A DNA stretch of 64,000 nt from Epiperipatus broadwayi (Eukaryota; Onychophora; Udeonychophora; Euonychophora; Peripatidae), in NCBI GenBank assembly GCA_028023455.1, contig JAQFVV010000447.1:250001-314000 (forward strand), given 5' to 3'. Every line of letters begins with the position of its first letter. Position 1 is the stretch's first letter. The notes under the pieces are model-generated. The model searched no databases. It saw only the letters and a list, made by a program, of their open reading frames with translations, and was not told the origin of the DNA. The translations under genes were made by a program, and so were the position numbers. This document shows positions 1 to 11,607 of the stretch, piece after piece.

Positions 1-1284
1 TAACAGTTGAGAATCAATATCAAGAGGATGTAAAATTGTGTGAACCGAGTTTGTAACCAGGAACACCACGGTGAATTCTGAATTTTATATGGACTTATTA
101 AGAACAATTAAGAAACGATGTGCACAGAAAAAGATCTGAGAAATGGATAAACGGTTTCAATGTCACTTATGATAAAGCTCCGTGATACAGATTGGGTCTG
201 ATATAGTAATTTCTGTTAAATAAAAACATTAATGTGTGATCTTATCTACTTTATTAATCGGATTTGGCACTGTGCGCTTTTTGGTTTTTCCTCAAAATCA
301 AAAAGGGTTTATGAAAAGCAAACATCTTGAATTAAATCAGGACATTGAGACAGCCTCGACAATGAAACTAAAGACACTCACGAAAGATGACATAGTATTG
401 CATTAGTAAGTGGCACAAACGATGGAATAAATGTGTTCAAAGCGAGGGGGAATTTTTGAGGGAGTAATTGTAATTTGTTTTTTAATGTAATATTTATTTA
501 TAGAAACGGTCACGTACTTTTTGATCACTTCTTGTACAGTTAATTGTGTGGTAGTTATATCACTATGATATTAAATATTATTTAATTAATTATTTGTAAA
601 AAAAAATAATGGCTGACTATACACCCACGAGTAATTTGTCTGTTTTATTATTATCGTAAAAATTAAATTTAACATATAAGTATTTTTAAAGTGATGCATA
701 TATTCTTGCTTAGATCATTTTAAAATGTTTACAATTTTTCTGCCATTAATTATCCAAAGAAATACTGTCTAATTAAATTAAAACATTTTTTAAGTTGCTG
801 CAGTTAAAATCAGCCAATCAGAGGGAATGTTTTAATTGACTTTACCACTAGCATTAATAGAAAGAAACATTTATCTTCCGCGATATTTTTTTTTTTTTTT
901 GTATTTATAATAAACAATTTACCACAATTTTAAAAAACCGTCTTAGTAAATGTCATATTTGTTATTTTAACAGTTAATTAGTTGCTTTGGAAGTGACTGT
1001 GGAAGATAAAAGATTTTTTTTTTTTTAAATAAAATGATTATCTTATTGCAATTTTATTTTTAAAATGTTTCATAAAAAATAAATGTATTAACTAATGATC
1101 TTGGGGGGGGGGGGATAAAGAAGTTTCGTTGTATCATTTGGGGGAAAAGGTTTGTGATTAGGGTTGTCATTGGCTAAAAATGATAGTGCTAAGCGAGTTT
1201 TGTTTACCGTAGAAAGAATAACTTGGAGAAAATCTTTACATTTATCCATGATTAAATTAACCAAGTAATAGTTGCGATCCCCTC
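1..1284. other. AT-rich region with no recognised gene
   Basis: No coding exon or known repeat is recognised here. The first 450 bases are a little less AT-rich than the rest and could hold non-coding exon or regulatory sequence of the downstream HECW gene, but nothing in them proves it. The stretch contains long T and A runs (for example 888-900) and a 12-base G run at 1103-1114 that stands out in this AT-rich context. Confidence 0.4.
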
Positions 1285-1645
1285 GTCTCTCTCCAGTTAA
1301 AAAATTATATAATGGTATTACTTTCATCAAAATTGCATCTTAAGTAAGAATGTATTATTTTGATGATAGGCGTCTCATAATATCAACATTATCGTTTTTT
1401 AATGATGCACAAGCACGAGATGTTTAAATAATGTTTGTTAAGAAATGGTATAAATAGTGGTTATATTCTCTCCCCTTATTTAAAAATGTATATTACGTTC
1501 ATCAAAACGGCATTCTAGTTATGTAAGAGTTTGTTACTCTTATGATAGGCGTTTCATAACATCATTATTTATTGCTTAATAATGATATACAATCTTGAGG
1601 TGCTTTAATAATTTTTGTTACGAATTGATTGGAAGCAGTGATAAA
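1285..1645 (+). repeat. Diverged tandem duplication, two units of about 180 bp
   Basis: Two consecutive units share the same order of blocks: a pyrimidine stretch with CTCTCC (about 1289 and 1470), a TTCATCAAAA block, the block ATGATAGGCGT followed by TCATAA and ATCA, and a final TTTGTTA segment. The units are clearly diverged, so the duplication is old. No reading frame is conserved between them and no transposon ends were seen. It may be a simple local duplication or two copies of an uncharacterised repeat. Confidence 0.65.
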
Positions 1646-2049
1646 ATACCACTGACGATGATCAAGTGTTTTTACTATTTGATTGCAGCTTACTTATTTT
1701 CTAGAAATGACGCATTCTTACTTATTAATATGTCTATCTCTTTTTTTTTTTTTTGTCAAGCTTATAAAACTTCTAAAATAAACTGCTAAAAAGTTAACAT
1801 GAAAACAGACATATCGGTACATCGCTTTGGAGAGAGAACTTTCTCAGCAGCTGCTACCTAAATGATGATTTATTATATATTATTAAAAAATAAAGGTATT
1901 TCATGGGTTCTGCGTCAGTGGAATATGATACTTTTGCGACCAATGGTGACTTTTAACTGGTCTTTTTCTAACTATACTATGAGGCCCTATATTAATCAAG
2001 GACCTCAAGTGCTAATTTTTTTTTTTTTAAATGATCAAATACAAAGTTA

Positions 2050-2290
2050 AGAGGTTGAAATAAAACTGGGTTGCACATATTGCTGGAAAATATGTAATAG
2101 ATAAAGTATTGAACTCCAAAACAAAAGACCTAGAAACAGACCATATATAAAATAGATGGGTAAGATAAGAAAATTTGCTGGAGAAATATGGAGAAGCTAT
2201 TAATCAGAGAAATTCGGTTAAACTTAGAAATTCTTTCATCCTGCAGTGGCAAAAATGGTTGAAAATGATTCAGATGCTGATGACTCTTAA
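2050..2290 (+). mobile_element. RTE-type LINE, 3' end fragment
   Basis: The forward strand keeps, with frameshifts, the C-terminal tail typical of RTE-clade retrotransposon ORFs: a hydrophobic GHIA-like block, a basic PR.RPRKRP-like block, an RW.D.IRK segment, CAGE.WR-like residues and a final tryptophan-rich FILQWQKW segment. The same tail appears at 9500-9965, 44890-45275 and, on the other strand, near 18.96-19.39 kb and 45.64-46.0 kb. It ends in a short GATGCTGATGA-rich tail, in line with the GAT-type 3' tails of RTEs here. It is 5'-truncated and inactive. Confidence 0.7.
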
Positions 2291-2824
2291 AATTTAATTA
2301 CTTTTCAAACATATCTAAGGTTTTTTTTTCATCACCTTTGGCTGCTTGTTATTTTCATATGAGATTAAATATATTCTTTTATCATCATACCTTCTCATAT
2401 TAAGCTGTTCTTTAAAAGAAATAAATATTGAAAGCTAATCTATTGACCATTCTTGCTCTAGCAATCAGTAATTGCATTCATTACTAAACTATTATTATCA
2501 CCAACTTATTTTATCCTTGTCTGTCTCTCTTATCTACATTAAAACTGCTGAGGGCTTATATCTGTTGTACAAACTTCTTTCATGCAATTCTCATCTCAGT
2601 GTATCCACTTTTAACTTGTGGTGTCTACTCTAGTGTTGTAGTGATTGTATCTCTTAATTGATATTAAGGATAAATAATATTAATAATTCATTATCTAACA
2701 TTTTAACTATACTTTATGTGGGGAAAGAGATTCAAATTTGACTTCCAATAAAGAAACAGAGTTTTATTAACAACAATAGAAGAAATATAATATCAGTAAT
2801 CTCAGTCTTGTAAGTAGTTTCATG

Positions 2825-3110
2825 TTATAGTGTCAGTGTGTTTGCATGACATGGATATGACTTTGAGTCCATCTGTCTCCAAGTTATGTATATGATCTTG
2901 GTTCGATTAGGGTTGAGTAAACTTGGAAAAGTTTTTACAATAAATTTAGGATTTTTTTATCCAGTTAGCAGACTGTAACCATCACAGCTAATTATCCCTT
3001 GGTCAGTAAATTGACATCTGGTTATTTTTAATTGGTTTGTAGAGTAGAAAAATGTTGAAGTTCTCCACATTTAATTGTGAACAAACTTGGTGAATATTGT
3101 TTTTTTTCTT
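2825..3110 (+). repeat. tRNA-derived SINE, family D (copy 1)
   Basis: The unit has a tRNA-like head with a B-box (GGTTCGATTAGGG near 2900), then a body containing GGTCAGTAAAT near 3000 and AACTTGGTGAAT near 3090. The same order (B-box, GTCAGTAAATGG-like block, TTGGTGAGTA-like block, then a pyrimidine-rich stretch) recurs at about 7.55, 9.2, 23.4, 50.4 and 58.0 kb. Shared structure across six dispersed copies supports an interspersed repeat. No target duplication could be read with confidence. Confidence 0.65.
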
Positions 3111-3379
3111 CTATTAAGGGTTATTTAAGAGTGTTTTCCTGTTCTAGGTAATTTAAAAACTTTCAAATGCAAAGAAAATTTTGAATGGAAAATGTAGTTT
3201 TTATTTACCTATGTGAATATTCTTTTAAAAAAATATATATGAAAAATTGGAACTTGGGATATTTTTCCGTAGTCATTTTATTTAACTACAGGAATTTCTC
3301 CCTATATTCGGTTAGATTTTCCTCTCGTATTCATATATAAATGTTTACTGCAATACAGACTTTTTCATACTCACACTTC

Positions 3380-3990
3380 AATATGTAATATATAGATGGT
3401 TTGAACTCAGACTTTCACACAACCTTCAACTACCCATGCTACCTCATACTGCTGACACGCTTGTTTACATCCACGTTGAAATGATAAACAATCACCAATA
3501 TCCGTATTTCGTGCTAAACCAGCACTCGTCAGTCGGTCCAGATTATCATCTCCACATATATACAATTAATGCTCAGCTTATATTAAGATAGCCAATCTTC
3601 TCTCTTATTTATATAATGTACTAGGTAGGTGCCATTTTAATTAATGACCATAAAATTTACAAATATTCCACCATCAGATTTTCAATGAAATGGAAGGCTG
3701 AAGAGTTGCGAGTTGGAATAGTTTGAAGCCTGTCCATTAAAGTATAAAGATTGGCTATCTTAATATAAAGCTGAGCACTGACTATATATATGTGTGAGGT
3801 TAGTAATCTGGACCAACTGATGATTGCTGGTTTAGCATGAAATACGTATATTGGTGATTATTTATCTTTTCATATGTGTGAAATCAGGTGGGTCAGCAAT
3901 ATGAGATGGCACTGAGAGTAGTGGGTCGTGTGGAAGTCTGAGTTCGAATCCCGCATATATTACATATATAAATGCAGGTTTAAGCCTGTA
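3380..3990. repeat. SINE family E, inverted (fold-back) pair
   Basis: A right-hand copy in + orientation (about 3735-3990) ends with a B-box (GAGTTCGAATCCCGC) followed by a TA-rich tail. A left-hand copy (3387-3603) is its reverse complement, covering roughly the last 220 bases of the unit. About 130 bases of single-copy 5' body lie between them. The core around CCAGCACTCGTCAGT and its complement is shared with family F. Similar copies lie at 21217-21560, 34860-35165 and 50645-50935. The arrangement would form a long hairpin in single-stranded nucleic acid. Confidence 0.7.
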
Positions 3991-5190
3991 CAATGTATTA
4001 AATATGACAAGAAGAAATAAAAGTATTAGTTTTATATAAAGGGGAGGGAATCTAATCATTAATAAACTTATGATATTAAATACTTTAGAGTTTTAAATAT
4101 GTAAGATAGAAATTTGAAATTTTTACAAAATAGAAACAAGTCATTTTAAAAAAATAATAATGTAGTCAATCTGTGTGCCCCATCTTTAATTTATACCTTC
4201 TGTCCTTACTACGTCACTACGCTCAATTCGACAGAGCAATATTATTATAAGAGCATTTCCTTCATATTTTACAACTATCTCAAGCCTATAAAAACAAATA
4301 ATACTAAATATATTTCAAGTATTTTTTCTTTTGTAGATTGAAGATTTCCAAATACAATTGAAATATCTTATAATTAAAAAAAGCCTATAAATAAAAGATA
4401 TTCATGTCGTATTTTAGGAATAAGTGTTAAGAAAAATCATAACGAAGTTGATATTAACAGGGAGAATTTTGTAGCTAATGTAATAAAACTTCTAATGGCA
4501 TTGAAGCTAGAGTTATCAATAGACGTCAGATGGTAACCCGTAATAAATCTCTATGCAGTGCTATGTCATCCATATCTGTATACTACTTTTTAGCTTAGCT
4601 TTTGTCTGCAAGGAATTTTGAATCTAAATGAGCTAGAATCTAATATGGATAGAGCAGCACTATATAGGGATTTTTTAAACATTATCATCTAGCAACATTT
4701 AATTGATTATTTAAGTTTACACAAGGTGGCAGTATAATGTGTAGACAGAAGTAGTGATGTTTTGCCGCTGTATTTACACACTACTTGCATATGTTAAGTA
4801 TTTCAAACTATGGGCAGATTTAAAGCTTAAACAGTAGACAGTTTCATTAAGCAATAGCACATGATAATATAGTTTGCCATTAACTTCCATTAGAATTATA
4901 TATTACTAAGCAATGGCTCGTATTAGTAATAATGTTTTGCTTTTCCATACATGACTGTAACTGATGATGTTCTTTAAGCATTCTTGTTTTTGCTTATACT
5001 TATCAAATCCCCATCAGTTAATCCCCCATCTCCATCATATTTCATACTAATATAATTTGCTCTGTATGTTTTAATGCAGTAGTAGAGGGGCAAGACTTTA
5101 AAGCTAGATGTCCATAGATCACAATGTCTATTACTACTATTGCTTAAACATATTAACTCACACAAGGGAGGGACTGGTTTCTAGCTGCTT
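3991..5190. other. AT-rich intergenic or intronic sequence
   Basis: No gene is recognised. Around 4690-4745 a short segment (TTGATTATTTAAGTTTACAC then AAGGTGGCAGTA) resembles part of the arm of the fold-back family A elements found elsewhere in the window, so it is probably a fragment of that family. The rest shows nothing I can name. Confidence 0.4.
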
Positions 5191-5194
5191 TAAT

Positions 5195-5510
5195 CATCTT
5201 GTGAAGATCCCAAAGATGCCCATTTCGTGCTGAACCAGCACTCATCAGTTTGCCAAGATCACAATCTCTTACACTTTTATCTTTATCATTGTATTGTTCA
5301 GTATATATATATAGATAGATATCCAATTACTACAGTTTAATTGATAAGTGTGAAACTTACTGCCCTCACAACTTTGACACAAACCACTTAATGGAAGTAT
5401 TTTAATAATTTTTATTAATCATTCATTAGACTTGAGATTATCCACTTAATGAATAATATTAAATTGATAATCTCCAGTCTAATGAATTATTAATATTAAC
5501 TCCCAAATGA
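5195..5510 (-). repeat. SINE-like family F with terminal hairpin
   Basis: Reading on the minus strand, this copy carries the core also seen at 51.8-52.3 and 54.2-55.0 kb: AACTGATGAGTGCTGGTTCA, followed by a GAACAATGATAAAG-like block and a segment around ATTAAGTGGTTTG. At its far end (5418-5450 against 5466-5500) the ATTCATTAGACT/AGTCTAATGAAT sequences form a fold-back. The central block is shared with family E, which suggests two SINE families joined to a common central domain. Confidence 0.6.
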
Positions 5511-5754
5511 TAAATCATTTGATTACTAATTACTTTATTTTTAACTATTATGCATGTTTGCCAAGAGAGACATTAGAAATTCACAATTACTTTTACAACT
5601 TTAAAAAAAATGAGAGAAAGAAGAGCATTTAAGTTAATTAAAAATCGGAATCATTTATCTTTTACTTGGATTTTTTTTTTTTTTACAAATGGCAGTACTG
5701 TCATGTGATCAGTATTTTTAGTAATAATCATTTAATCACTAAGAAATAGCACAA

Positions 5755-5835
5755 CCGTTGGTGGCCTAATGGTTAGCATAGCTGCCTTCCAAGCAGCTGG
5801 CCCAGATTCGCTTCCTGCTTTGACATATATATAAA
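5755..5835 (+). repeat. tRNA-Gly(TCC)-like SINE unit
   Basis: The sequence follows metazoan tRNA-Gly(TCC) closely from its 5' end: CGTTGGTGGCCTAATGG (A-box region), then GCATAGCTGCCTTCCAAGCAG with a TCC anticodon in the right loop. The B-box is damaged (AGATTCGCTTC) and the acceptor stem is not closed at the 3' end; it is followed by TGACATATATATAA. This looks like a SINE head or a tRNA pseudogene and not a working tRNA gene. A second copy lies at 61088-61160. Confidence 0.75.
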
Positions 5836-6054
5836 TAGAAGCCTTTTATTTTCTAAATGACTCTTATTTGGAAACTAATTCTATTGTTAGAGGTTAAATG
5901 TTCTTTGAAGATAAATCATTTAAAATTATCTATATTTCAAATGGGAATTCTTGCTTATTGTATTGTTTCAACCCCCACCCCCTTATAACCTTTTTCATAT
6001 ATCTTTGAAGAGATGTTTGCAGTTGTTGGTAAAATGTTGATTTAAGTTCTTGGA

Positions 6055-6545
6055 TAAATGTTTGCATGAGGATGGAAGAAGTGAAAATGAATATAAAAGG
6101 ATAAAAAGGGGCATTTATTATGAGAAAGAAAATATTTTGTGGATCTTCGAAGAGAGAATTAAAGAATTGATTAAGTGATATGTGTGGAGTGTATTATTGT
6201 ATGGATTGTGAAATATGGGCAGTGAGTACAAGAATTATGAACAGAATAAAGGCCTGTAGTTAGTTGGATGAATAAATAACAGATGAAGATTGAAAAGAAT
6301 AAATATAAAAAAAAAATGATAGAGAACTTAAATTAGAGATAGAAAGAGAAACTGGATTGGACATATTTACTAAGAAAAAAAATAGTTTAATGAAGAATAT
6401 TTTGGAAGGAATGAAGAATGGAAACTTGAAGAAAAGATGGAGAAGATTGATCTTGATGGATAATATAAGAAATGTAAAGATATACGTGGATTGAAGAACT
6501 GGACAATGAACAAAATAGATTGGAGGAATGGATGAATTAGTTGTG
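6055..6545 (+). mobile_element. LINE 3' fragment (decayed C-terminal region)
   Basis: Purine-rich forward-strand sequence keeps, in interrupted frames, features of the region downstream of a LINE reverse transcriptase: a RKKIFCGSSK-like block, an SVLLYG.E.W-like block now reading WSVYYCMDCEIWAV, and a RRMKIE.I-like segment. All frames carry stops. The family cannot be set from this fragment; it differs from the RTE tails elsewhere in the window. Confidence 0.5.
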
Positions 6546-6776
6546 TAATTGTTTTTGGAACCTGACCATAGGATACAACATTATTGATTGGCTGGCAAAA
6601 TGTCAGGAACAGTTAAATTGACCTTGAATTGTGAAATATTTTATATGTGTAATCTTATTTAATTTATTATTTTTAACAGTTATACCTTTTTTTTTTTCAA
6701 ATCTGTATTTCTAAATACTCTATTCTATCTTTTTTTCACTGGTCATCAAAGTTTTTACTTTTAAAATGCTGTGTGC

Positions 6777-7100
6777 TGTGGTAGATTGTTGGGCCAATAG
6801 TTAAGTGTTCTTGGTTTGATTCTCAACCAAATAAAAAAAAATTCAATGCAGCCATTTAGAATTGTTATGCTCATTTGCCATTTTAGTGCTTGAACATCTT
6901 ATGAAACTTTCCAAACAATTATAACTATTTTATCCTGTGCAGTTTTCCAGTGGTAGACTCAAGAGCTAAAGTTTCCTAGATTGATTCTCAGCTAAGTAAG
7001 ATGAAAATCTGAATTTTGTCATTTGAATTAAATTGGTATATTCTAACTGCCACTTGGGTGTTTGAATGTCACATGATAATCCTAGCAATTATTTTTTTCT
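6777..7100 (+). repeat. SINE-like family C, tandem dimer
   Basis: Two units of about 160 bases lie head to tail (6777-6935 and 6943-7100). Each begins with GTGGTAGA, has a B-box-like TTGATTCTCAGC or TTGATTCTCAACC, and ends with a block of the type GTTTGAATGTCACATGATAA or its diverged form. Related units form clusters at 23940-24310 and 30195-30830 and singles at about 15.7, 29.4 and 40.2 kb. Confidence 0.55.
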
Positions 7101-7526
7101 TAACCTATAGTTTATATCATGTGATATTTAATTGGTTTCATTCTATCCTGGCCAGAAAATAGAGGTGCCTATAGTTGATAAGAAACTAAAGACATTTATA
7201 ATATATAGATACTGAACTGTTTTCAGATCTTGGCCTAAATTGAAAATAATATGATTTTCAAATTGACAAGTAGCTCAATAATAAAGCAAAGAAGTAAATG
7301 GTTGCTAGAGAAAAAATGCATTAGATCCAAAAAATTCACATGCATTATTCCAAACTCCACACTGATGAAAGTCATAAGCTAAAAGCTAATCTGCAGATAT
7401 TGGAAAGCAGAGCATTGGATTAGGATTTATTAAGCATTACTATCTGGCTTCTAGTGATTACTAAAGAATTCTGATTGCTTTTACAATTCTCATAAACTTT
7501 TTTATTGTTATTTATATCGTAAATTG

Positions 7527-7815
7527 GAAAGGACCTTATGGAGTAATGATTATCTGATCTGTCATACTTTTAACCTGGGTTTGAACTTGACTAAGTAAAG
7601 TTGAAACTTTTTTAATAGGCTTAAATATTTTTAACCAGCCTGGCTAACCAACTAATGCTATTCGGTAAATGAATATCTGGGTAATCTTAACTAAAGAATA
7701 AAACAAGAATGGAGAATCACTCAAAATTATAGTAATCGGCCATTGGAAAACTTGGTGAGTACTGTCTTCTTCATTGCAACTTTAAAAAAGGTTGTTGGAG
7801 AGGACTGCCTATAGT
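7527..7815 (+). repeat. tRNA-derived SINE, family D (copy 2)
   Basis: A B-box-like GGGTTTGAACTTG near 7575 is followed by AAGTTGAAACTTTTTT, the CGGTAAATGAATATCTGGGT block near 7660 and TTGGTGAGTACTG near 7750. This is the same block order as the other family D copies and makes it one of the more complete ones. Confidence 0.65.
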
Positions 7816-9184
7816 CAGTTACTTAAAGGACTTTTACGTGCTTCATACATTAATTAACTTTTCAAATACTTAAAATTACTAAATGTTATTTAAATTTGTC
7901 TAACTACCATTTTTAATTTCTGTTCACTCACTATTTTGTTTTAAAGTGATTTATTGGCATGACATACTTCCTAGAAATTTCACCTCATTATTGTCAGGTG
8001 ACATATTTCAGCAAAACAGAAATAGTGAACCTTCTGTCTATATCATCTACTTCAGTTCTGCCACCTAGTGCAAGCTTGAGTAATTATTAGATATCATTTT
8101 TCAAAATCAGTACTCATTCATCAAACTTACTTTATAAATGAGATTCAATTTACAGTCGATCAATCATTAGACTAATCATACGAAGTAACATTTATATAAG
8201 AAATGAAAGTATGCAATTATATATCCATTCAACGAATGCAGAATTTTGTGCATTCTGTTTGCTGAAATATTTTTTAGGTTCCCTATGAAGTTATGAAGAC
8301 TTGAGTAAATTTACAGTGACACTAAATTATATACATAAATGTTTTTTGTATTAAATATTCTTATTTTTTAAAGATATTTTTTTAAACATTTACTAGAAAT
8401 TTGAGTCTTGAAAGTTGTTTCTTGTCATTTTTGATTTTTGACATTTGTAAAGATGTAGACAGAACCAAGATAAACTTTCAACGTGCTGAAAATCCATTTA
8501 GATTCCCTATGAATGAAAAGACTGCTTTATTTGTAAAAAAACAAACAAACCAAAAAACAAATATTTATGTTAAAAATAGAAATTTAAATAGTTAAAAGTT
8601 ATAACTTGTTTAAAATGTAATTGCTATTTTGTTAGACTCAGAATTATCTAGTACATATATACAGTCTTTTACATAAGTAAAAAAAAATAGTAAATAGATA
8701 ATAAATTATTGTCCCCAAAAGAGGAACAGAAATTTATATATGCATCAGTAGGGAAATAAACTCTAACTTGAATCACATTCTAGCTAAAAGAGTTCAGTGG
8801 CTAATTTTAGCAGTTAAAGCGAAACCATCTTTCTTTAGCATTACCAAAATGTGAAATGTCCCTTTGGTCTTGGGGAAGGGGTAGAAAGACTTGTTGCAAA
8901 GAATATTCATAAAAATTTTTTGTTTACAGTGACAAATATTGATCATGTCAAGACTCCAGCAATTTCTAGCTGGTCATAAAAAGGATGTCTAAGTCAACAG
9001 ACACGTCTTTTTTGTTTGCTGCTGTCAAGGAAATGATAAAGTAATGAAACAAGTTTGCCTAAGTTGTTGGAAATTAAGAAACAAATATCTTTTTTTTTGT
9101 TTATCTTATTTTACTAGTATGATCTTTTATGATCTAATTGCTGTTTTTGTTTGTGTGTATGCGTATTTATATATTTAACAAATT
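7816..9184. other. Intronic or intergenic sequence, no gene recognised
   Basis: Near 8050-8095 the string CTGCCACCTAGTGCAAGCTT followed by GAGTAATTATTAGATA matches the complement of an arm of the fold-back family A element at 28687-28964, so a diverged fragment of that family is present. No coding exon or complete element was recognised in the rest. Confidence 0.4.
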
Positions 9185-9385
9185 TGAGTTTTTTCAAGTG
9201 GTCAGCTCTTAGAAACTGGGCTACTCATCCAATATTATCAGTAAATGGGTCTCTTGCTATTCTTAGCTAGAACATAAAACAAAGATGAAACAATATGGAG
9301 ATTCTCACCACCTGACTGCTAGCAAAGCTGGTGTATTCTGCCTTTTTTATTGATATTTGTGAGAGATTATTGGAGATATCTTTGC
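9185..9385 (+). repeat. SINE family D (copy 3, partial)
   Basis: This partial copy contains TTATCAGTAAATGGGTCTCT near 9235, the TTCTTAGCTAGAAC-like block and an AAAGCTGGTGTATTCTGCC block at its end, in family D order. The tRNA-like head is missing or too diverged to see. Confidence 0.5.
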
Positions 9386-9499
9386 CCTGCAGTTAAATAA
9401 TGTTTTAATTATATATCTATATACTGAAACATAATGGTTGAAATTAATCATGAAATTAAACTAATTGGAGTGCTTTTGATAGAAATATCTTAATATTAA

Positions 9500-9965
9500 A
9501 ACAAAATATGCCTATATGTTGAAAAGGAAGGTTTTTAATTACTGTGTTTTATCAGTTTTTACTTATGGATTTGAAACAACGGTAGACAAATACAGAAACT
9601 TTAAACCACTCAACAAAGTATGGAGAGATGTATGTTAGGAATAACAAGAAGAGATTGAAAACAAAGAGAACAAACAGGTGTTACTGATATCACTGAAAGA
9701 ATTAGGAGACTCAAGTGGAGTTGGGTTGGGCATATTGCTAGAATAGATGATAATAGATGAACTGTTGAAATCTTAAACTGGATTCCAAGAGATTGTAAAA
9801 AACCTAGAAAAAGACCACATGTAAGATGGATGGATGAAATAAGGAAGTGTGCTGGAGTGATGTGGAGAAGAAAAGCTAGAGATTGAAGAAGTTGGATTGA
9901 ACTTGGAGAGACTTTTATTCTGTAGTGGATTGATAATAGTTGAAAATGTTGATATATATATCAAT
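9500..9965 (+). mobile_element. RTE-type LINE, 3' end
   Basis: This is the clearest copy of the RTE C-terminal tail in the window. In sequence it keeps an SVFTYGFET block, then (with frameshifts) LKWSWVGHIARMDD, an EILNWIPRDCKKPRKRP-like basic block, VRWMDEIRKCAGVMWRRKA, and LGETFILQWID near 9900-9930. In active RTE elements this tail follows the reverse transcriptase domain. The copy is truncated 5', has several stops and frameshifts, and ends in TGATGAT-like sequence. It is a dead insertion upstream of the HECW exon. Confidence 0.75.
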
Positions 9966-10714
9966 GATGAAGCATGATTTTTTTAGGAACAGAAGCACAC
10001 TATATAATCTTTTCTTTATAATGTTTTTTATTTCACTTGCCACAACAATTTTTACATACATAATACACACATCTAGAAAAATCTGAAATACTCTTATCTG
10101 TAAGTCAAAAAATAAATTATCAAGATATTTTTATCTTCCAAATACTTTTAACTTTCTTAAGTTTTAACTGTAAAATAGATTTTAAGCTTACCATCAAGTA
10201 AATATTTAAATATGTACACGTTAATTAATTAAATATCACATTTCAAAGGATATTTTAGTTAAGTTACTACCAAAATTCATATTCAAACTTTAATATCAAA
10301 TAGCTTGTATTACAAGCCTTTTTAAATAGAAACTGAGTTGATGTTATCTCAACTGGTTTCCGAGCAGCTGATGACATCAGGTTTGGTTGATCAAAATATG
10401 CATCCTGAAGGAGATTTAGTTGTTGTTTTTTTTATTAAAGATTGCCATATATGATCATAAATTTTTATAGAAGTATAAATAAATATGCATGTGTTTGTAA
10501 TAATCAGTATTTTACATTATTATTGAAAATGTACAAGATATGAGATTTACTTAGTACTAGTGGTTACATATTTGTACAAATGTGTATACATAATAAAATT
10601 TATATATACTTATATGTGCTAGATTTAGATAGTGCTCAATAAAATTTTAAAAATGTAGTAGCAAAATCATAAGACCGTATCAATATATTTTTCAACTCAC
10701 TGGTTTTGATAAAT

Positions 10715-11130
10715 CATATCTCGATTTGGATTGGACATATGAAATGAATAAGCAATAGAAGATTTCATAAAAGTGTTTTATGATGAATATGAACAGGACT
10801 TTTGTGGGAGGAGCAGACTTTACATTATAAGGATTATCTCAAAGATGTTCTAAAGAAGTGCATTGTTGATTGTTTTTCATTGGAAGGAAATGGCATTCAA
10901 TGGAATACATTGGAGAGTTACAATTAGTTGCGACATTGACATATTTCAAAATAAAAAATTTCTGCAGAGGAAATTAAATGACAGACCTCATGGAAATATC
11001 ACATGAACTGAATAATGGATTAGCATGTTCTGTATGTGGGTTTATCTGCGGCTCAGATTAGATTGTAAAGTCATCATAAGATTCGGGAGAGTAATGATGA
11101 TGATGATAATAATAATAATTATTATTTTCT
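10715..11130 (+). mobile_element. LINE 3' end with C-terminal zinc-finger remnant
   Basis: The plus strand preserves the end of a LINE ORF of a type that closes with a C2H2-like finger. Visible blocks are a GHI-like start, a KVFYDEYEQ segment, an EWNTLES-like segment, a basic QRKLNDRP region, and CSVCGFICGSD at 11026-11058 followed by SHH-like residues. After the finger comes a (GATGAT)n and (AAT)n tail at about 11094-11125. The layout resembles LINE ORFs common in molluscs and fish, but the clade is not fixed by this fragment. It is 5'-truncated with frameshifts. Confidence 0.6.
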
Positions 11131-11170
11131 TAGTGATTTCAATGTCTTTATTATATATTTTTTTCCTCAT

Positions 11171-11272
11171 GTGTCATAGCATCAGCCGGGAAGCAAACTG
11201 CTAATCCAGAATAACTGCTTGTAAAGCAGCCATCACTGACCTCTCGACCACCAATGCTTGACCTGTTATATT
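11171..11272 (-). repeat. tRNA-like SINE (GCATTGGTGGTCGAGAGG type)
   Basis: Read on the minus strand the unit starts GTCAAGCATTGGTGGTCGAG, runs through CTGCTTTACAAGC (anticodon-like loop) and closes with GCTTCCCGGCTGATGCTATG. The 5' GCATTGG can pair with the 3' CNGATGC as an acceptor stem would. Two related copies are at 40685-40797 (-) and 40969-41075 (+). All three end in the same ATGCTATGACAYAT-like sequence, which identifies a SINE family and not a single tRNA gene. Confidence 0.7.
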
Positions 11273-11607
11273 TTTATTGCACCTTTAGTTATAAAAACAC
11301 CACTTTTTTATCTCTCCCCTTTTTAAGAATTTTTTCTCCATCTAACTGTTTTGGCTGAACTTGCAGCCTTCATCAGAAATCAAATTACCACAAGTTATCA
11401 GCTGACAAATCATTAATTTTTAAGTGCAGTCTGGTTTTGCTACAGGTGCAGCTGAAATAGTTTAAAAGACAGGATAGTATTATATTTAATTTACTATATT
11501 TTAATAGTGATAGATTATTTGACGTGTAATTTAATGCATTAATTACAAATGTTTGTTAATTAAAGTTTTTTCCTATTTATAAATGATTTTTTGTTTTTGC
11601 TTTTCAG

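Noticed and set aside
5755-5835. Working tRNA-Gly gene
   Set aside because: The B-box is damaged and the acceptor stem does not close; the downstream TGACATATA tail is shared with SINEs.
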